From: Rhodocyclaceae bacterium
GTDB lineage: Bacteria > Pseudomonadota > Gammaproteobacteria > Burkholderiales > Rhodocyclaceae
Reading direction: 5' to 3'
Assembly (NCBI GenBank): GCA_028713915.1
Contig: JAQTNK010000015.1
Span: 24,060 to 88,059, forward strand
DNA length: 64,000 bases
This document shows positions 42,024 to 52,716 of the stretch, one piece after another. A model generated the notes under the pieces. It did no database searches. It had not been told where the DNA came from and worked only from the letters and a program-made list of their open reading frames with translations. The translations under genes and the position numbers were made by a program. Each line of letters starts with the position of its first letter. Within the stretch, counting starts at the first letter, position 1.

Positions 42024-42762
42024 GCTCGAGCGCGCCGGTGAAGAATTTCAGCTCGTCGCGCAAGTTGGCCATCAGCACCCAGGAACCCGCCGCCAGGCAG
42101 AGCCCGGCCTTGAGAACCGCGTCTTCGCCGAACTGCGCGTCCAGCGTCCGCCCGGCCAGCCTGGCGAGCGCGGCGTTGAGCGCAGCGCGGCGCGCGCCGT
42201 CGAGCGGATGCGCGGTGACGACTTCGACGCGCGCCCCCGGCTCGCGCAGCGCCGCGGCGAGCACGGCCAGCTGTTCCGGCGCCGCGGCACGCAGCTCGTC
42301 GAGGGCCAGGTCCACCAGCCGCGCTTCGAGTTCGGGGCCGGCCAGGCGCTCGAGAAAGCGCGTGGCGAAGCGACCGGCGACGGCCACGGCCTGCCGCTGG
42401 AGAAGCGCTTCGCGTTCGCGGGACTCGCGCGCCTCCAGCATCTGCCGGCGCTGGCGGTCGGCGGCGGCTTCCGCTTCAACGACGGCGTGGCGACGCGCGC
42501 GCTCGCGGGCGATTTCCTCGTCGAGCCGTGCCAGCGCCAGGTCGCGTTCGCGGCCCGCGGCGGCCAGGCGCGATTCGTACTCGCCTTTCAGGGCTTCGGC
42601 GTCGCGCCGCAAGGTCGCTGCGTCGGTGAGGATTTTTTCGCTGTCGGCGCGGCGCTTCTCGATCACCGCCAGCACCGGGCGGTAGAAGAAACGCTTCAAC
42701 AGCCAGACCAGCACCAGGAAGTTGAGCGCCTCCAGGACCACGGTCATCCAGTCGAATTCCAC
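42013..42762 (-). CDS. atpF: Alternative F-type ATPase, extended b subunit
   Basis: The 249-residue protein has one N-terminal membrane helix ([20 protein letters not shown]) and a very long charged coiled coil (about 30-150). A C-terminal domain of about 100 residues follows, with delta-subunit-like features ([43 protein letters not shown]). No separate delta gene exists in the operon, so this b protein appears to supply the delta function as well, as known for N-type ATPases. Confidence 0.9.
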   Translation of the reverse strand: MEFDWMTVVLEALNFLVLVWLLKRFFYRPVLAVIEKRRADSEKILTDAATLRRDAEALKGEYESRLAAAGRERDLALARLDEEIARERARRHAVVEAEAAADRQRRQMLEARESREREALLQRQAVAVAGRFATRFLERLAGPELEARLVDLALDELRAAAPEQLAVLAAALREPGARVEVVTAHPLDGARRAALNAALARLAGRTLDAQFGEDAVLKAGLCLAAGSWVLMANLRDELKFFTGALEHGA

Positions 42763-42769
42763 GGCGCGC

Positions 42770-43036
42770 CTACTTGAGCACGTATTCGAGCAGCGGGTTG
42801 CGGAACAGCACGATGAGCACGATCACCAGCACGTAGATCGCCAGCGACTCGATCATCGCCAGGCCGATGAACAAGGTGCGCGTGATCGACTTCTCGGCCT
42901 CCGGTTGCCGCGCCAGCGCGTCGAGCGCCTGGGTGACGGCGCGCCCCATGGCCAGCGCCGGCAGGCTCACGCCGATGGCGATGGCCAGCAGCGCGCCGGC
43001 AGTGGAAATCAAGGCAAACCAGCTCAACTTGTCCAT
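42770..43036 (-). CDS. atpE: Alternative F-type ATPase, c (ring) subunit
   Basis: This hairpin of two membrane helices has 88 residues and a polar loop ARQPEA. The ion-binding Glu63 sits in MIESLAIYVLV. Compared with the sodium-binding c subunit of Ilyobacter tartaricus, Glu63-Ser64 and Tyr68 are kept, but the first-helix Gln32 equivalent is Met30 and the Thr67 equivalent is Leu65. The sodium ligand set is thus incomplete, and the coupling ion (H+ or Na+) is open. The ATG overlaps the atpB stop (TGATG). Confidence 0.93.
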   Translation of the reverse strand: MDKLSWFALISTAGALLAIAIGVSLPALAMGRAVTQALDALARQPEAEKSITRTLFIGLAMIESLAIYVLVIVLIVLFRNPLLEYVLK

Positions 43037-43725
43037 CAGCGACTCCTCTTTCCAAGTTCATGGGATTGCAAGGCGCCGGCCACGAAGACCAGCGCCAGGG
43101 TGCCAAAAATGTAGGCCTGCACCAGCGCCTCGACGATGTGCAGCATCAGGAGCGGCACCGGCGCGAGAAAGCCCGCGACCATGAGCACCAGCAGCGCCGC
43201 CATTTCCAGGCTCATCATGTTGCCGAACAGGCGCACGGCCAGCGCCAGGGTGCGGGTGATTTCGCCGAGCAGGTGGAAGGGCAGCAGGATCGGATTGGGA
43301 TCGAGGTAGTGGCGCAGGTAGACGCGCAGGCCGTCGATGCCGATGCCGAACCAATGCACGGCGAGAAACACCAGCAGGGCCAGCGCCACCGTCAGCGACA
43401 GGTCGCCCGTCGGCGAGCGCAGGCCGGGCACCAAGCCGACGAGATTGGCCGCGACGATGAACAGCCACAGCGTGCCGATGAACGGCAGCAGGCGCCGGGC
43501 ATGGCCCGGGGCCGCATCTTCGATGGCCTGCTGCAGGGCGAGCACGGTGCCTTCGAGCGCGGTCTGCAGGCGCGAAGGCGTCGCCACGCTCAGGCGCCGC
43601 GTGCCGAACCACGCCAGGCCGCTCAGCGCGGCCATCAGCAGCCAGGTCGTCAGCACCGTGGCGCCGATGCGCAGCGGCCCGAGCTGAAAGCTCAGGAGCT
43701 GCAGAAATTCCGGCTTGCCCATCAT
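43036..43725 (-). CDS. atpB: Alternative F-type ATPase, a subunit
   Basis: The 229-residue membrane subunit has five to six helices. The essential Arg of the ion half-channel lies in TRTLALAVRLFGNMMSLE. The motif FIVAANLVGLVPGL marks helix 2, and QAYIFGTLALVFVAGAL the last helix. It starts 6 bp after atpQ; there is no room for an atpR gene between them. Confidence 0.93.
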   Translation of the reverse strand: MMGKPEFLQLLSFQLGPLRIGATVLTTWLLMAALSGLAWFGTRRLSVATPSRLQTALEGTVLALQQAIEDAAPGHARRLLPFIGTLWLFIVAANLVGLVPGLRSPTGDLSLTVALALLVFLAVHWFGIGIDGLRVYLRHYLDPNPILLPFHLLGEITRTLALAVRLFGNMMSLEMAALLVLMVAGFLAPVPLLMLHIVEALVQAYIFGTLALVFVAGALQSHELGKRSR

Positions 43726-43731
43726 GCCGCC

Positions 43732-44004
43732 TCAATGTTTCTGGATGTAGACATAGACGCTCCAGACGCCGACGAGCAGGCCGGCGATCATCAGGCCGAG
43801 GGTCCAGCGGTCGGAGTAGCCGGCCATCTGGCTGTCGAGCCACTGGCCGAGATAGGCGCCGCCAACCAGCGGCACGACGAACAGCAGCGCCAGCGTGCCG
43901 AGGAATACGGTCTGCGCCAGCAGCGTCGGCCGCTCCTTTTCCGCTTTCGCCATGCGCTGCGCCTGCTTTTCGATGTTGTCCCGCAAACGTTCGCCATTAT
44001 CCAT
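43732..44004 (-). CDS. atpQ: Alternative F-type ATPase accessory protein AtpQ (AtpI-like)
   Basis: The 90-residue membrane protein has a charged N-terminus and two helices (VFLGTLALLFVVPLVGGAYLG and a C-terminal helix ending VYVYIQKH), with the AtpI-family pattern PLVGGAYLGQWLDSQM. In N-type ATPase operons atpQ is normally followed by atpR; here atpB follows directly. A role in c-ring assembly is inferred from AtpI. The start at 44004 was chosen because the upstream frame is the shadow of atpC. Confidence 0.82.
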   Translation of the reverse strand: MDNGERLRDNIEKQAQRMAKAEKERPTLLAQTVFLGTLALLFVVPLVGGAYLGQWLDSQMAGYSDRWTLGLMIAGLLVGVWSVYVYIQKH

Positions 44005-44009
44005 ATGGG

Positions 44010-46058
<2,049 letters not shown>

Positions 46059-46374
46059 GTGTTCCTCCCGTGATCTTGGGTCAGGAATCCAGCTCTAAGG
46101 TTCGCCGTCTCCGCCAGCGACTCGCGCAACGCTGCGCGCCGTGCGCCGCGGCGCGCTGCTTGCGCCCATCGAGGACGCGCCGCAGGCGAACAAAAGAACC
46201 TTGCCGGCTCACAGAATAGGCGAAAAATGCGCTGTCATCACGTCGATCGCTTGCGTGCTTACCCGGCGAATGGCGTATGCGCCTCGCGTGCATGAATGGC
46301 GGCCGCGGGTCATTCCTGACTTTCGGCAATGCCCGGTCGCACGAGCGTCGAGCGGGCTCGGCTAGAATCTAGAA
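46059..46374. promoter_or_regulatory. Divergent intergenic region with promoter for the cupin gene
   Basis: These 316 bp contain no gene and must hold promoters for the cytochrome-ATPase operon (minus) and the cupin gene (plus). A -10-like TAGAAT (46363-46368) ends only 6 bp before the cupin ATG, so that message would be leaderless; no clear -35 is visible. A GC-rich self-complementary stretch is present around 46125-46160. Confidence 0.4.
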
Positions 46375-46716
46375 ATGGCAAACCGTCTGGTCCCCTCGTT
46401 CGGCAGCCTCTTCTCCGGCATCGCTCGGGAGAGCGACGCCGAGCAGTTCGACGAGCTGCTGCATCGTCCGAGCGCCCGGATAGAGCGGATCGTTTCATCG
46501 GGGCAGTGCAGTCCGCCCGGGTTCTGGTACGACCAGGACGAAGGCGAATGGGTGGTGCTGCTCGCCGGCGCGGCGCGGCTGCTGATCGAGGGCGAGCCCA
46601 GCCCGCGGCTGCTAAGGCCGGGGGACTGGGTGAATCTGCCGCCCCATTGCCGGCACCGCGTCGAATGGACTGCGCCGGGGCAGGAAACGCTCTGGCTCGC
46701 CATCCACTATCGATAG
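46375..46716 (+). CDS. Small cupin-domain protein
   Basis: The 113-residue single-domain cupin has motif 1 as FWYDQDEGEWVVLLAGAARLLIEGE and motif 2 as LRPGDWVNLPPHCRHRVEWT, with His residues for a metal site in motif 2. The family resembles small cupins of unknown ligand. It is followed within 2 bp by the SRAP gene, so the two form an operon. Confidence 0.85.
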   Translation: MANRLVPSFGSLFSGIARESDAEQFDELLHRPSARIERIVSSGQCSPPGFWYDQDEGEWVVLLAGAARLLIEGEPSPRLLRPGDWVNLPPHCRHRVEWTAPGQETLWLAIHYR

Positions 46717-46718
46717 CC

Positions 46719-47405
46719 ATGTGCGGTCGTTACGCCCTCTACGGCCCGATCTCACGCTACCGCGAGCGTTTCGATGCCGTGGCGTCCTTCGACTTCGGCG
46801 AGCGCTACAACATCGCGCCATCCTCCGTCGTGCCCGTCGTGCGGCAGGCAGCCGACGGCGTCAGACGCTTCGTGCTGGCGAAGTGGGGCTTGGTGCCCGC
46901 CTGGGTCAAGGATCCGCAGGCCGTGCGGCATCCCATCAACGCCGTGGCGGAAACCGCAGCCGTGAAGCCGATGTTCCGCCACGCGTTCCGCAAGGGCCGG
47001 GTTCTGGTGCCCGCTGACGCTTTCTATGAATGGAAGGCCGTCGGCGGCAAGAAGGTTCCGTACCTGATTCGGCTGCGCGACCAATTGCCCTTCGGCATGG
47101 CCGGCCTGCTCGAGCACTGGCGGACTCCCGCGGGCGACGACCTGGTGACGTTCACGATTCTCACCGTTGCGGCCAATGCCTTGATCAGCCCGCTGCACAA
47201 CCGGATGCCGGCCATCGTCCGGCCCGAGGACTTTGCCGCCTGGCTCGACCCCGAGATGGCCGACGTCGAACGGCTGCAGGCGATCCTCGCGCCGTATCCC
47301 GATCGCCTCATGGAGGCGTTCGCGATCAGCCCCAGGATCAATAGCCCGCGAAACGACAGCGCCGATTTGTTGCGGCCGATGGACGGCGAGCCCAATTCGG
47401 CGTGA
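46719..47405 (+). CDS. yedK: SOS-response-associated peptidase family (YedK/HMCES)
   Basis: This family forms a stable thiazolidine crosslink to abasic sites in single-stranded DNA through Cys2. The 228-residue product begins MCGRY with that Cys and has the family motifs RYNIAPSS, KWGLVPAW, the catalytic Glu in DAFYEWK, and the catalytic His in SPLHNRMPAI. It protects replication forks and is cytosolic. Confidence 0.95.
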   Translation: MCGRYALYGPISRYRERFDAVASFDFGERYNIAPSSVVPVVRQAADGVRRFVLAKWGLVPAWVKDPQAVRHPINAVAETAAVKPMFRHAFRKGRVLVPADAFYEWKAVGGKKVPYLIRLRDQLPFGMAGLLEHWRTPAGDDLVTFTILTVAANALISPLHNRMPAIVRPEDFAAWLDPEMADVERLQAILAPYPDRLMEAFAISPRINSPRNDSADLLRPMDGEPNSA

Positions 47406-47428
47406 GCCGCTTGTTCGCTGCCGGAAGG

Positions 47429-47710
47429 CTAGGCGCTGCGATACAACACGGCTTCGCAGTGACTGCAGGTGAAGGTGCGCCGCGCGTCCTGTTCGCTCGC
47501 CAGGCCCTTCTCCTTGAGGCTTCCGGAACGGCAGTTTGCACACGTGATGCCGTGATCTGTCTTGCAGTCAGGATGCTGCGCAACGTAATCCGCGAGGGTC
47601 GGTATCGATGCCCAGACGCCGCGCGCCTTCCTGACGTCCGCGAACTGCAAATAGACGACGACGAGCGTCGCGCCGATAAACGCCAAACCAACCATCAAGC
47701 CAGGATTCAT
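47429..47710 (-). CDS. Small membrane protein with C-terminal zinc ribbon
   Basis: The 93-residue product has one N-terminal membrane helix (MVGLAFIGATLVVVYLQF) and a cytosolic tail with two CxxC pairs (CANC and CSHC) that should bind zinc. The ATG at 47710 is chosen because the helix follows directly. It is convergent with the SRAP gene. No function is recognised. Confidence 0.65.
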   Translation of the reverse strand: MNPGLMVGLAFIGATLVVVYLQFADVRKARGVWASIPTLADYVAQHPDCKTDHGITCANCRSGSLKEKGLASEQDARRTFTCSHCEAVLYRSA

Positions 47711-48115
47711 TGCAGTCTCGCACCCGAAGGACAGCAACCATTCTATGTGGTTTCATCGACGCAAGTGCAGCCGAATCGGACACCGCGGCGAGAAGATTTC
47801 TGACGGTCTCCGTAGCCGCGGGCCGGACGGCTTTGCCGGAATTCGTCGAATGGCGCCGCTGCAAGCTGCGGCTGGCCGGGTATAGCTCTGCTCATATCCC
47901 AGCATTTCGGCAGGTTCTGATTTGCGAACCTCGTGCCGCATGCGGAGTTCATGCAAGAGCTCGGAGACAGGACTCATAGCAACTGGGCACCGCCTTTCTA
48001 ATCGCCAAGATGATGACGATAAAGTCCTAGAGAAATTTGGCCACCGTTATTAAGTTTTCCTTAATTGTCAGCGTGCAATCTGGCTGTTTTAATCCAACAT
48101 TAACGGAGACCGACG
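47711..48115. other. Intergenic, no gene seen
   Basis: This 405 bp stretch shows no convincing coding signal; an 89-codon frame at 47710-47979 has atypical composition and no ribosome site. From about 48,000 the base composition turns visibly A+T-rich, which marks the start of the accessory region. GGAG at 48107 serves the next gene. Confidence 0.45.
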
Positions 48116-48568
48116 ATGCGACGAATACCTGCCCTCATCATCATCGCTATTTGTCTTACCCCTTTGTCACTCCTGGCCGAGAGCCATTCACCCGGCCGCG
48201 CCGAGTCCGCGGAGCGGCCAACGAAGAAGCTACAGACAGACGAAACGCTGCGTACCGCAATGTCCCATATCGCCGGGTCACTCGGCGCGAATTGGGACGC
48301 CATAAGGAATTCTCGCTTAGACAGCCGCGATTACCTGATCCTAGCAAAGAACATCCGAACCGAGCTGACCGACGTGGTTGCAAAGTGCAAACTGCCTCCC
48401 GAGTCGGACCGCGTTTTTCACGAGGTACTGCAGGACATGAATCGCGGCGTGGACCTTATGAACTTCCCCCGGCCCGACCTGCAGAGAGCTGGCGCCCTGG
48501 CATTGGGCCAGGCCCTTATGAACTACGGGAAATACTTCGATCATCCTGGCTGGTCGGCGAGATTGTGA
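48116..48568 (+). CDS. Exported helical protein of unknown function
   Basis: The 150-residue precursor has a signal peptide (ALIIIAICLTPLSLLAES) and an all-helical mature part (LRTAMSHIAGSL, YLILAKNIRTELTDVVAKCKL, VFHEVLQDMNRGVDLM). The pattern is that of a small periplasmic four-helix bundle. One Cys is present and no haem motif. GGAG lies 7 bp before the ATG. I do not recognise the family; it may be cargo of the neighbouring mobile region. Confidence 0.68.
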   Translation: MRRIPALIIIAICLTPLSLLAESHSPGRAESAERPTKKLQTDETLRTAMSHIAGSLGANWDAIRNSRLDSRDYLILAKNIRTELTDVVAKCKLPPESDRVFHEVLQDMNRGVDLMNFPRPDLQRAGALALGQALMNYGKYFDHPGWSARL

Positions 48569-48953
48569 CGCCGGGCGGGGCTGCGCCACCTTCGAAATGA
48601 CTATCCGGCGGTCAACAGACCGTGGTGCTGCCGCGAAATTGAAGGTCGGCGTCCCCTATGCGGAACTCACCCTTCCGGCCAAGATCCGTAATTCGCTCGA
48701 TGGAAATTGGAGACTCCTGACCGGCAGGTCTGGCTGAAAGACGGAGGTTTGCGGACGACGGCGGCATGTCCGCAAAGTGCTCCAGTCCGTACATCTTTTG
48801 ATCGATAGGAGGGGCAGCCTGCTCCGATCCATTGGACCGGCCGCGTCCTACCGTCCAGTCAATTGAATACCCCAAAAGGCCAGGAAGCCACCGAACAGCA
48901 CAAGCGTCGAGACCGGCTTCTCCTCGAGGGTAGGCCTGTCGCCACGAATGACG
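48569..48953. other. Region without confident gene
   Basis: An 87-codon frame (48612-48875, minus) has no good ribosome site and no recognisable domain. On the minus strand, 48862-48950 could encode a short hydrophobic peptide (STLVLFGGFLAFWGIQLTGR), but the frame is closed upstream and has no usable start, so it looks like a remnant of a membrane protein gene. Confidence 0.35.
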
Positions 48954-49544
48954 TCACCTAGCGTAGGTCACTCGGATGTCGCCGCTAATTTGTTCAAGGC
49001 AGGCAAGCACGACGGATCGAATATTGTCCTCCGTCGCTCTGCCTCTAAAACTATTCGAACACTGAGAAGAGAATTCCTGATCACTCACGGCAGCTCGTAT
49101 TTGCACCACAACTTGCTTCCGGCTCTTAATCGATTCAATTCCAAGTATCAGGGGCGCGGCTAACATTACGCCGAGCGGGTTGGCGTTCGGGACTGAACCT
49201 GCTGCGTTGTTGAAGTTCTTGCCGTCTAAGGAGGCTTTTGGATCGGAGGCGCTAACAGAAAACGCGGTCAATTTCACAGACTTTCCGGATAACGCCTCGT
49301 TTAGGTTTACAGCCAAATAGGATTTGAAAAGGTCGGGAGCCGCTGGCGACAGCGTTTCATCCCCGTAGAATGATGTCACCCCGAATACTGACTCTTCCAT
49401 TCGGGACTTCCGTTCCTCGGGTGGCCTCTCATCTGAGAACCGAAAGGCCACGCGGTCCGCAGCGGGAACGGTTACGCGAACCGATGATGCCGTACCGCAA
49501 CCAGTAAGTGCGGCGGTGACAAGTATCAAAAGTGCGCTCTTCAT
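48954..49544 (-). CDS. Putative lipoprotein
   Basis: The 196-residue precursor has a lipobox (LILVTAALTGCGT), so it should be lipidated and membrane-anchored. The mature part has mixed alpha/beta content and ends SGDIRVTYAR. Two Cys lie late in the sequence (SSQCSNSF and VVLACLEQ) and may form a disulfide. No family is recognised. It is followed on the same strand by nothing recognisable and lies 80 bp downstream of another exported-protein gene. Confidence 0.7.
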   Translation of the reverse strand: MKSALLILVTAALTGCGTASSVRVTVPAADRVAFRFSDERPPEERKSRMEESVFGVTSFYGDETLSPAAPDLFKSYLAVNLNEALSGKSVKLTAFSVSASDPKASLDGKNFNNAAGSVPNANPLGVMLAAPLILGIESIKSRKQVVVQIRAAVSDQEFSSQCSNSFRGRATEDNIRSVVLACLEQISGDIRVTYAR

Positions 49545-49624
49545 AGATAAACTGGTCTAAGGTTTGAATTCCCCTGCCTGCGCGGCTTTTCACGCAAGGT
49601 CCGGTGCATTGCAGGGTTGGACGT

Positions 49625-50203
49625 TCATTGGTCGGGCACCTGAACGCCTTCGATGAACGACTGCGCCTGTGATTCCAACTCTGAATCGAGGGTTTCGCCA
49701 CGATGCGAGAACGCAGCCACGAAAGCTGCGCCTGCTTGCCTTGGATGTTTGCAATAAAGCGAGGCAGCTTGCAGCTTGAGGCTCTCCCGCGAGAAGAATG
49801 ATGTGCGTGCCTTAGTGTCTTCGGTCACGCTCTTGACCCGTACGCAGTCATAACCGCGCTGGTCGGTGTACTCATAGCTCGACTCAAGGTTGTTGAATCT
49901 ATCCGGCGGTGCGTCCGCTTCGGCACCATTCTTGATGAGCGAAACGAATTCCTCAGGGTTCTTGGATTCGGCGATCGCGAACAACGTAACTTGAGCAGCG
50001 TAACTCTCATTTGATGAAGCGCCAGCGCGCGCAAACGCCAAAGTGGCTCCGGAGGAAGTGATGAGCTTCCATCCCTCTGAATTCGGGGCCCGCACGTTTA
50101 GCAGCTTTCCTGCGAACAATTTCCCAGGCGATACGGACTGCGCCCAGAGACCTGGTGCAACACCGAGGAGTATGGTGGCAGCAAGCACATTGCGTGTAGT
50201 CAT
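49625..50203 (-). CDS. Exported protein of unknown function
   Basis: The 192-residue precursor has a signal peptide (TTRNVLAATILLGVAPGLWAQ). The mature part is alpha/beta (SEGWKLITSSGATLAFARAG, AAQVTLFAIAE, YDCVRVKSVTED) and two Cys could pair. It is probably periplasmic. Same strand as the lipoprotein gene downstream, perhaps one transcription unit. Codon use looks less GC-biased than in the core genes. Confidence 0.7.
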   Translation of the reverse strand: MTTRNVLAATILLGVAPGLWAQSVSPGKLFAGKLLNVRAPNSEGWKLITSSGATLAFARAGASSNESYAAQVTLFAIAESKNPEEFVSLIKNGAEADAPPDRFNNLESSYEYTDQRGYDCVRVKSVTEDTKARTSFFSRESLKLQAASLYCKHPRQAGAAFVAAFSHRGETLDSELESQAQSFIEGVQVPDQ

Positions 50204-50472
50204 GGCGTATGCATCTAACGAAGCTGTAGAAAAGCAATCTTCATGCGGTCATCCTAACATAGCCATTTGGAATGGCAATCGTGTAGGTCCGCTTTTGGCC
50301 GGGTCCAGCCTGCCACCTGACCCCAATTTGACCTGCTGGAACGGCGGGTTGACTCAGTAAGCCGCCGCCCAGGGCTTCATCATTTCAAGCCCGCCAGTGA
50401 CAGCAAACACTTGCATTGCAGTCTTCCAAGTTGCAAGCGCTCAATGGCCGTTCAGGCCGAACACCAGCCGAT

Positions 50473-50502
50473 CCAAGAAAATAGGCCACCCGGCAGGTGG
50501 CC
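50473..50502 (-). terminator. Hairpin terminator candidate downstream of tniQ
   Basis: A perfect 7-bp stem (GGCCACC / GGTGGCC, 50484-50502) with a 5-base loop is followed on the minus strand by TATTTTCTT. It would end transcripts coming from the transposition genes, whose last stop is at 50873. Confidence 0.5.
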
Positions 50503-50530
50503 CTTTGAAGACTTAGGTTTTCTCAAGTAG

Positions 50531-50558
50531 TGAGAATTTTCTCAAGTATTTTGAGAAC
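50531..50558 (+). repeat. Left copy of a 28-bp imperfect direct repeat
   Basis: This segment, with TGAGAA units exactly 21 bp apart, matches 22 of 28 positions of 62072-62099 in the same orientation. Weaker similarity continues to about 50580. The two copies bracket the Tn7-like and IS91-like modules. Locally the left copy sits within palindromes (TTCTCA-N5-TGAGAA and TTCTCAA-N5-TTGAGAA). Confidence 0.5.
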
Positions 50559-50872
50559 TGCGCATCGTCGAGGTTAGGCAGACGCAACAGTTGCATCAAA
50601 ACAATCTGTTACTGCGGAGCTCGTCACTGGGAATTTCCCCGAAATCGTCAGAGTTAAAACAAAAAGTTGGCACGATCTATAATGATTTAATAAGGGCCAT
50701 TGCAATTCTCTCCCCTTTTCCAGCATTTGACGCCGCTTCATAACTCGCATGGCGCCGATAGCAATGGCGTTGGCAATGCAGCTCACACTATTTGTCTGGG
50801 ACTATGCCGCCAAAATGCATTCAATGTAAGTTGGGGCGTACTTATCGCGAGAAAGCGGCCGTCCAGTGGTCG

Positions 50873-52714
50873 TCATCTTCGATTCCTGCGGAATGCCCGC
50901 AGCTTCACGACCATCTGACGAAGCGCATGCGTGCTCTCATAGACCACCTGGCGGCAACCATCGATGTGGGGCCCGCTAATCGGCCGGACTCCAAGCAGCC
51001 CGAGACCGTCGATCAACCAACGGGGCGAGCAGCCCATGGACCCGGCAAGGTCCCTCGCAAACCTATAGCGGCGACCGAATGCCTCCAATTCAGCGGGCGA
51101 TACCCAAGCCACATCACGTTTCTTCCCATGGTCGATCGCCTGACTGCTCAGCAATCCAGATCGCACCAGGGCATAGGCCACCTCCTGTTTGATCCCAATG
51201 CGATCGGCCACCTGCGGAACGGTCAGCAGTCCGGTGGCCAGCGGGTGCGTGCCGGCGTGCCAAACGCGCAGATCCTCCTCACGGAAGATCAGGGCGGGGA
51301 CGCCGGAAATTCCGCGCAGTGCCGCCACCGGCACAAGAGTTCTCGCGATCACCGCCGCTAATGCGTCAGCTACGGTAGCGTCGGTCCACGGCCAGAATTG
51401 CAGCACATGCCCGAAGGCGACGGCTCCGTCCTCGATTGTTTCAGCGCTGTTTAATTGGTCGGCAATGCCGACAAGCGCATCCAGGCGGCCACGCGGGATT
51501 GTCCAAGGTGTGCCCGCGCTCTCGGGCCGGTAAGCCTCCGGAAACAGGCGAACAACCAGCGACTGCATGCGACGCTTGGTCAGGCCGAGCATCCTCGCCG
51601 CCTCGAACAAGTCGACCTCTTGCTCAATCTGGAGCAATTGCCGGGCTACGTCCTCGCGCCGAACCACGATGAACGTCCTGCCTGTCAGACCGACCCTTGT
51701 CTCGCCGGCGATCTTGTTCGCGCCGATCAACTGCGTCAGACGCCGACGCGATATGCCCAGTTGATCGCACGCATGATTGGCGGGGATCCAGGCAGCCCGC
51801 TGCAAGATGCCGGCGGGTAGTCGCCGATTCCGGTGGCCCAGCGCGCCGCGCCAGTGTTCCGCCACATAGTTTTCGAAGGCGTCACGTAATGGCGCGAACT
51901 CGGGTTCGGGAAATCCACGGTAAAGCGCAGTATAGAAATACCCGAAGCGTCCACCCAGACGCCCGCCGCCATCAGTTGCCCGCTCACGCTGCATCCGATC
52001 TAGAACGGCATGCAACGATGTCGGCCACTGCTCGATGACTTCCGCCGCTAAACTGACCAGGCGCCAAGAGACGGAGAGACGATCCAGATTGACGATTTTC
52101 TGGGGCCGGGGGCCGGGATCCGTATCCGTGTAACAACCGAGAAAGCGGATCAAACGCTGTAGCTGCTCGACATCAAGCCCATCGGTTGTGCCCAGCGCGT
52201 GACTAGACGTTTCCCCCAACAGCTTTTCGGTGACGACCCGAGACAGGTGGCTCACCGCCGGCGGACAGGCTACGGCCGCGTGCCCGGCGAATGTTCGGCC
52301 ACAGTCGCAGCGCAGCAGCCGCGCTCGGCGCCACGTGAGCGCCTGCCCACAACTTGAGCACGCATCGATCAGCCATATACCGTGAATCGGGCAAGCGTCG
52401 GCGAACAGCAACTCCCAGCCAAACTGCCAGTACCCGGATGCCTGCAAACATTGCGGGCAGAAGCGAGCATGGCGATGCACCCAAGCACCAGGATGATTAG
52501 CCAACTGCGCGCTTACGCTCTCCAGATAGTTGTCAAGGAGCGGATTGATTCCCCGGACCGGCGCGCAACGCTCGCGCCGCAGCGTTTCCGCGTGAAACGC
52601 CAACTGCATCTTAGAGAGATCCATTACCGTAAGCCGATTGGCTTCCGCTAGCCTGGACAGATAGCCACGAGGACCCTCGCCGATTTCCGCTTGCGGTCGA
52701 ATGAGAAGCGTCAT
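50873..52714 (-). CDS. Large TniQ/TnsD-like target-selection protein
   Basis: The 613-residue protein has an N-terminal TniQ domain (about 1-170) with zinc-finger cysteines (CPQCLQASGYW, DACSSCG, LRCDCG). The long C-terminal part contains several helix-turn-helix-like segments (NHACDQLGISRRRLTQLIG, EAARMLGLTKRRMQSLVVRL, TVPQVADRIGIKQEVAYALV, ARDLAGSMGCSPRWLIDGLG). Size and architecture fit a TnsD-type protein that reads a fixed attachment site and recruits TnsC. It starts 2 bp after the first tniQ gene. The target is unknown; the nearby gyrB 3' end is a candidate. Confidence 0.85.
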   Translation of the reverse strand: MTLLIRPQAEIGEGPRGYLSRLAEANRLTVMDLSKMQLAFHAETLRRERCAPVRGINPLLDNYLESVSAQLANHPGAWVHRHARFCPQCLQASGYWQFGWELLFADACPIHGIWLIDACSSCGQALTWRRARLLRCDCGRTFAGHAAVACPPAVSHLSRVVTEKLLGETSSHALGTTDGLDVEQLQRLIRFLGCYTDTDPGPRPQKIVNLDRLSVSWRLVSLAAEVIEQWPTSLHAVLDRMQRERATDGGGRLGGRFGYFYTALYRGFPEPEFAPLRDAFENYVAEHWRGALGHRNRRLPAGILQRAAWIPANHACDQLGISRRRLTQLIGANKIAGETRVGLTGRTFIVVRREDVARQLLQIEQEVDLFEAARMLGLTKRRMQSLVVRLFPEAYRPESAGTPWTIPRGRLDALVGIADQLNSAETIEDGAVAFGHVLQFWPWTDATVADALAAVIARTLVPVAALRGISGVPALIFREEDLRVWHAGTHPLATGLLTVPQVADRIGIKQEVAYALVRSGLLSSQAIDHGKKRDVAWVSPAELEAFGRRYRFARDLAGSMGCSPRWLIDGLGLLGVRPISGPHIDGCRQVVYESTHALRQMVVKLRAFRRNRR

Positions 52715-52716
52715 CG

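Larger units (their letters stand above)
50204..50872. other. Noncoding flank of the Tn7-like module
   Basis: In these 669 bp no gene is supported. They hold a hairpin terminator candidate (50484-50513), nested palindromes built from TTCTCA/TGAGAA units (50520-50558) and an A+T-rich stretch (50580-50700). The left end of the Tn7-like transposon may lie here or further left beyond the exported-protein genes; no clear TGT terminus with matching repeats was found. Confidence 0.45.

Noticed and set aside
42770..43036. Direct assignment of the ATPase as sodium-translocating
   Set aside because: The operon type suggests Na+, but two c-subunit ligand positions are substituted, so the ion is left open.
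47710..47979. 89-codon plus-strand frame between the zinc-ribbon gene and the exported protein
   Set aside because: It has no ribosome site and random-looking composition, and it overlaps the expected upstream region of the minus-strand gene.
48612..48875. 87-codon minus-strand frame in the accessory block
   Set aside because: There is no ribosome site, no domain and no signal peptide; kept only as part of an uncertain region.
50204..50872. CRISPR array or guide RNA region next to tniQ, as in CRISPR-associated transposons
   Set aside because: No regularly spaced direct repeats and no cas genes are present; the local palindromes have 5-base loops and differ in sequence.
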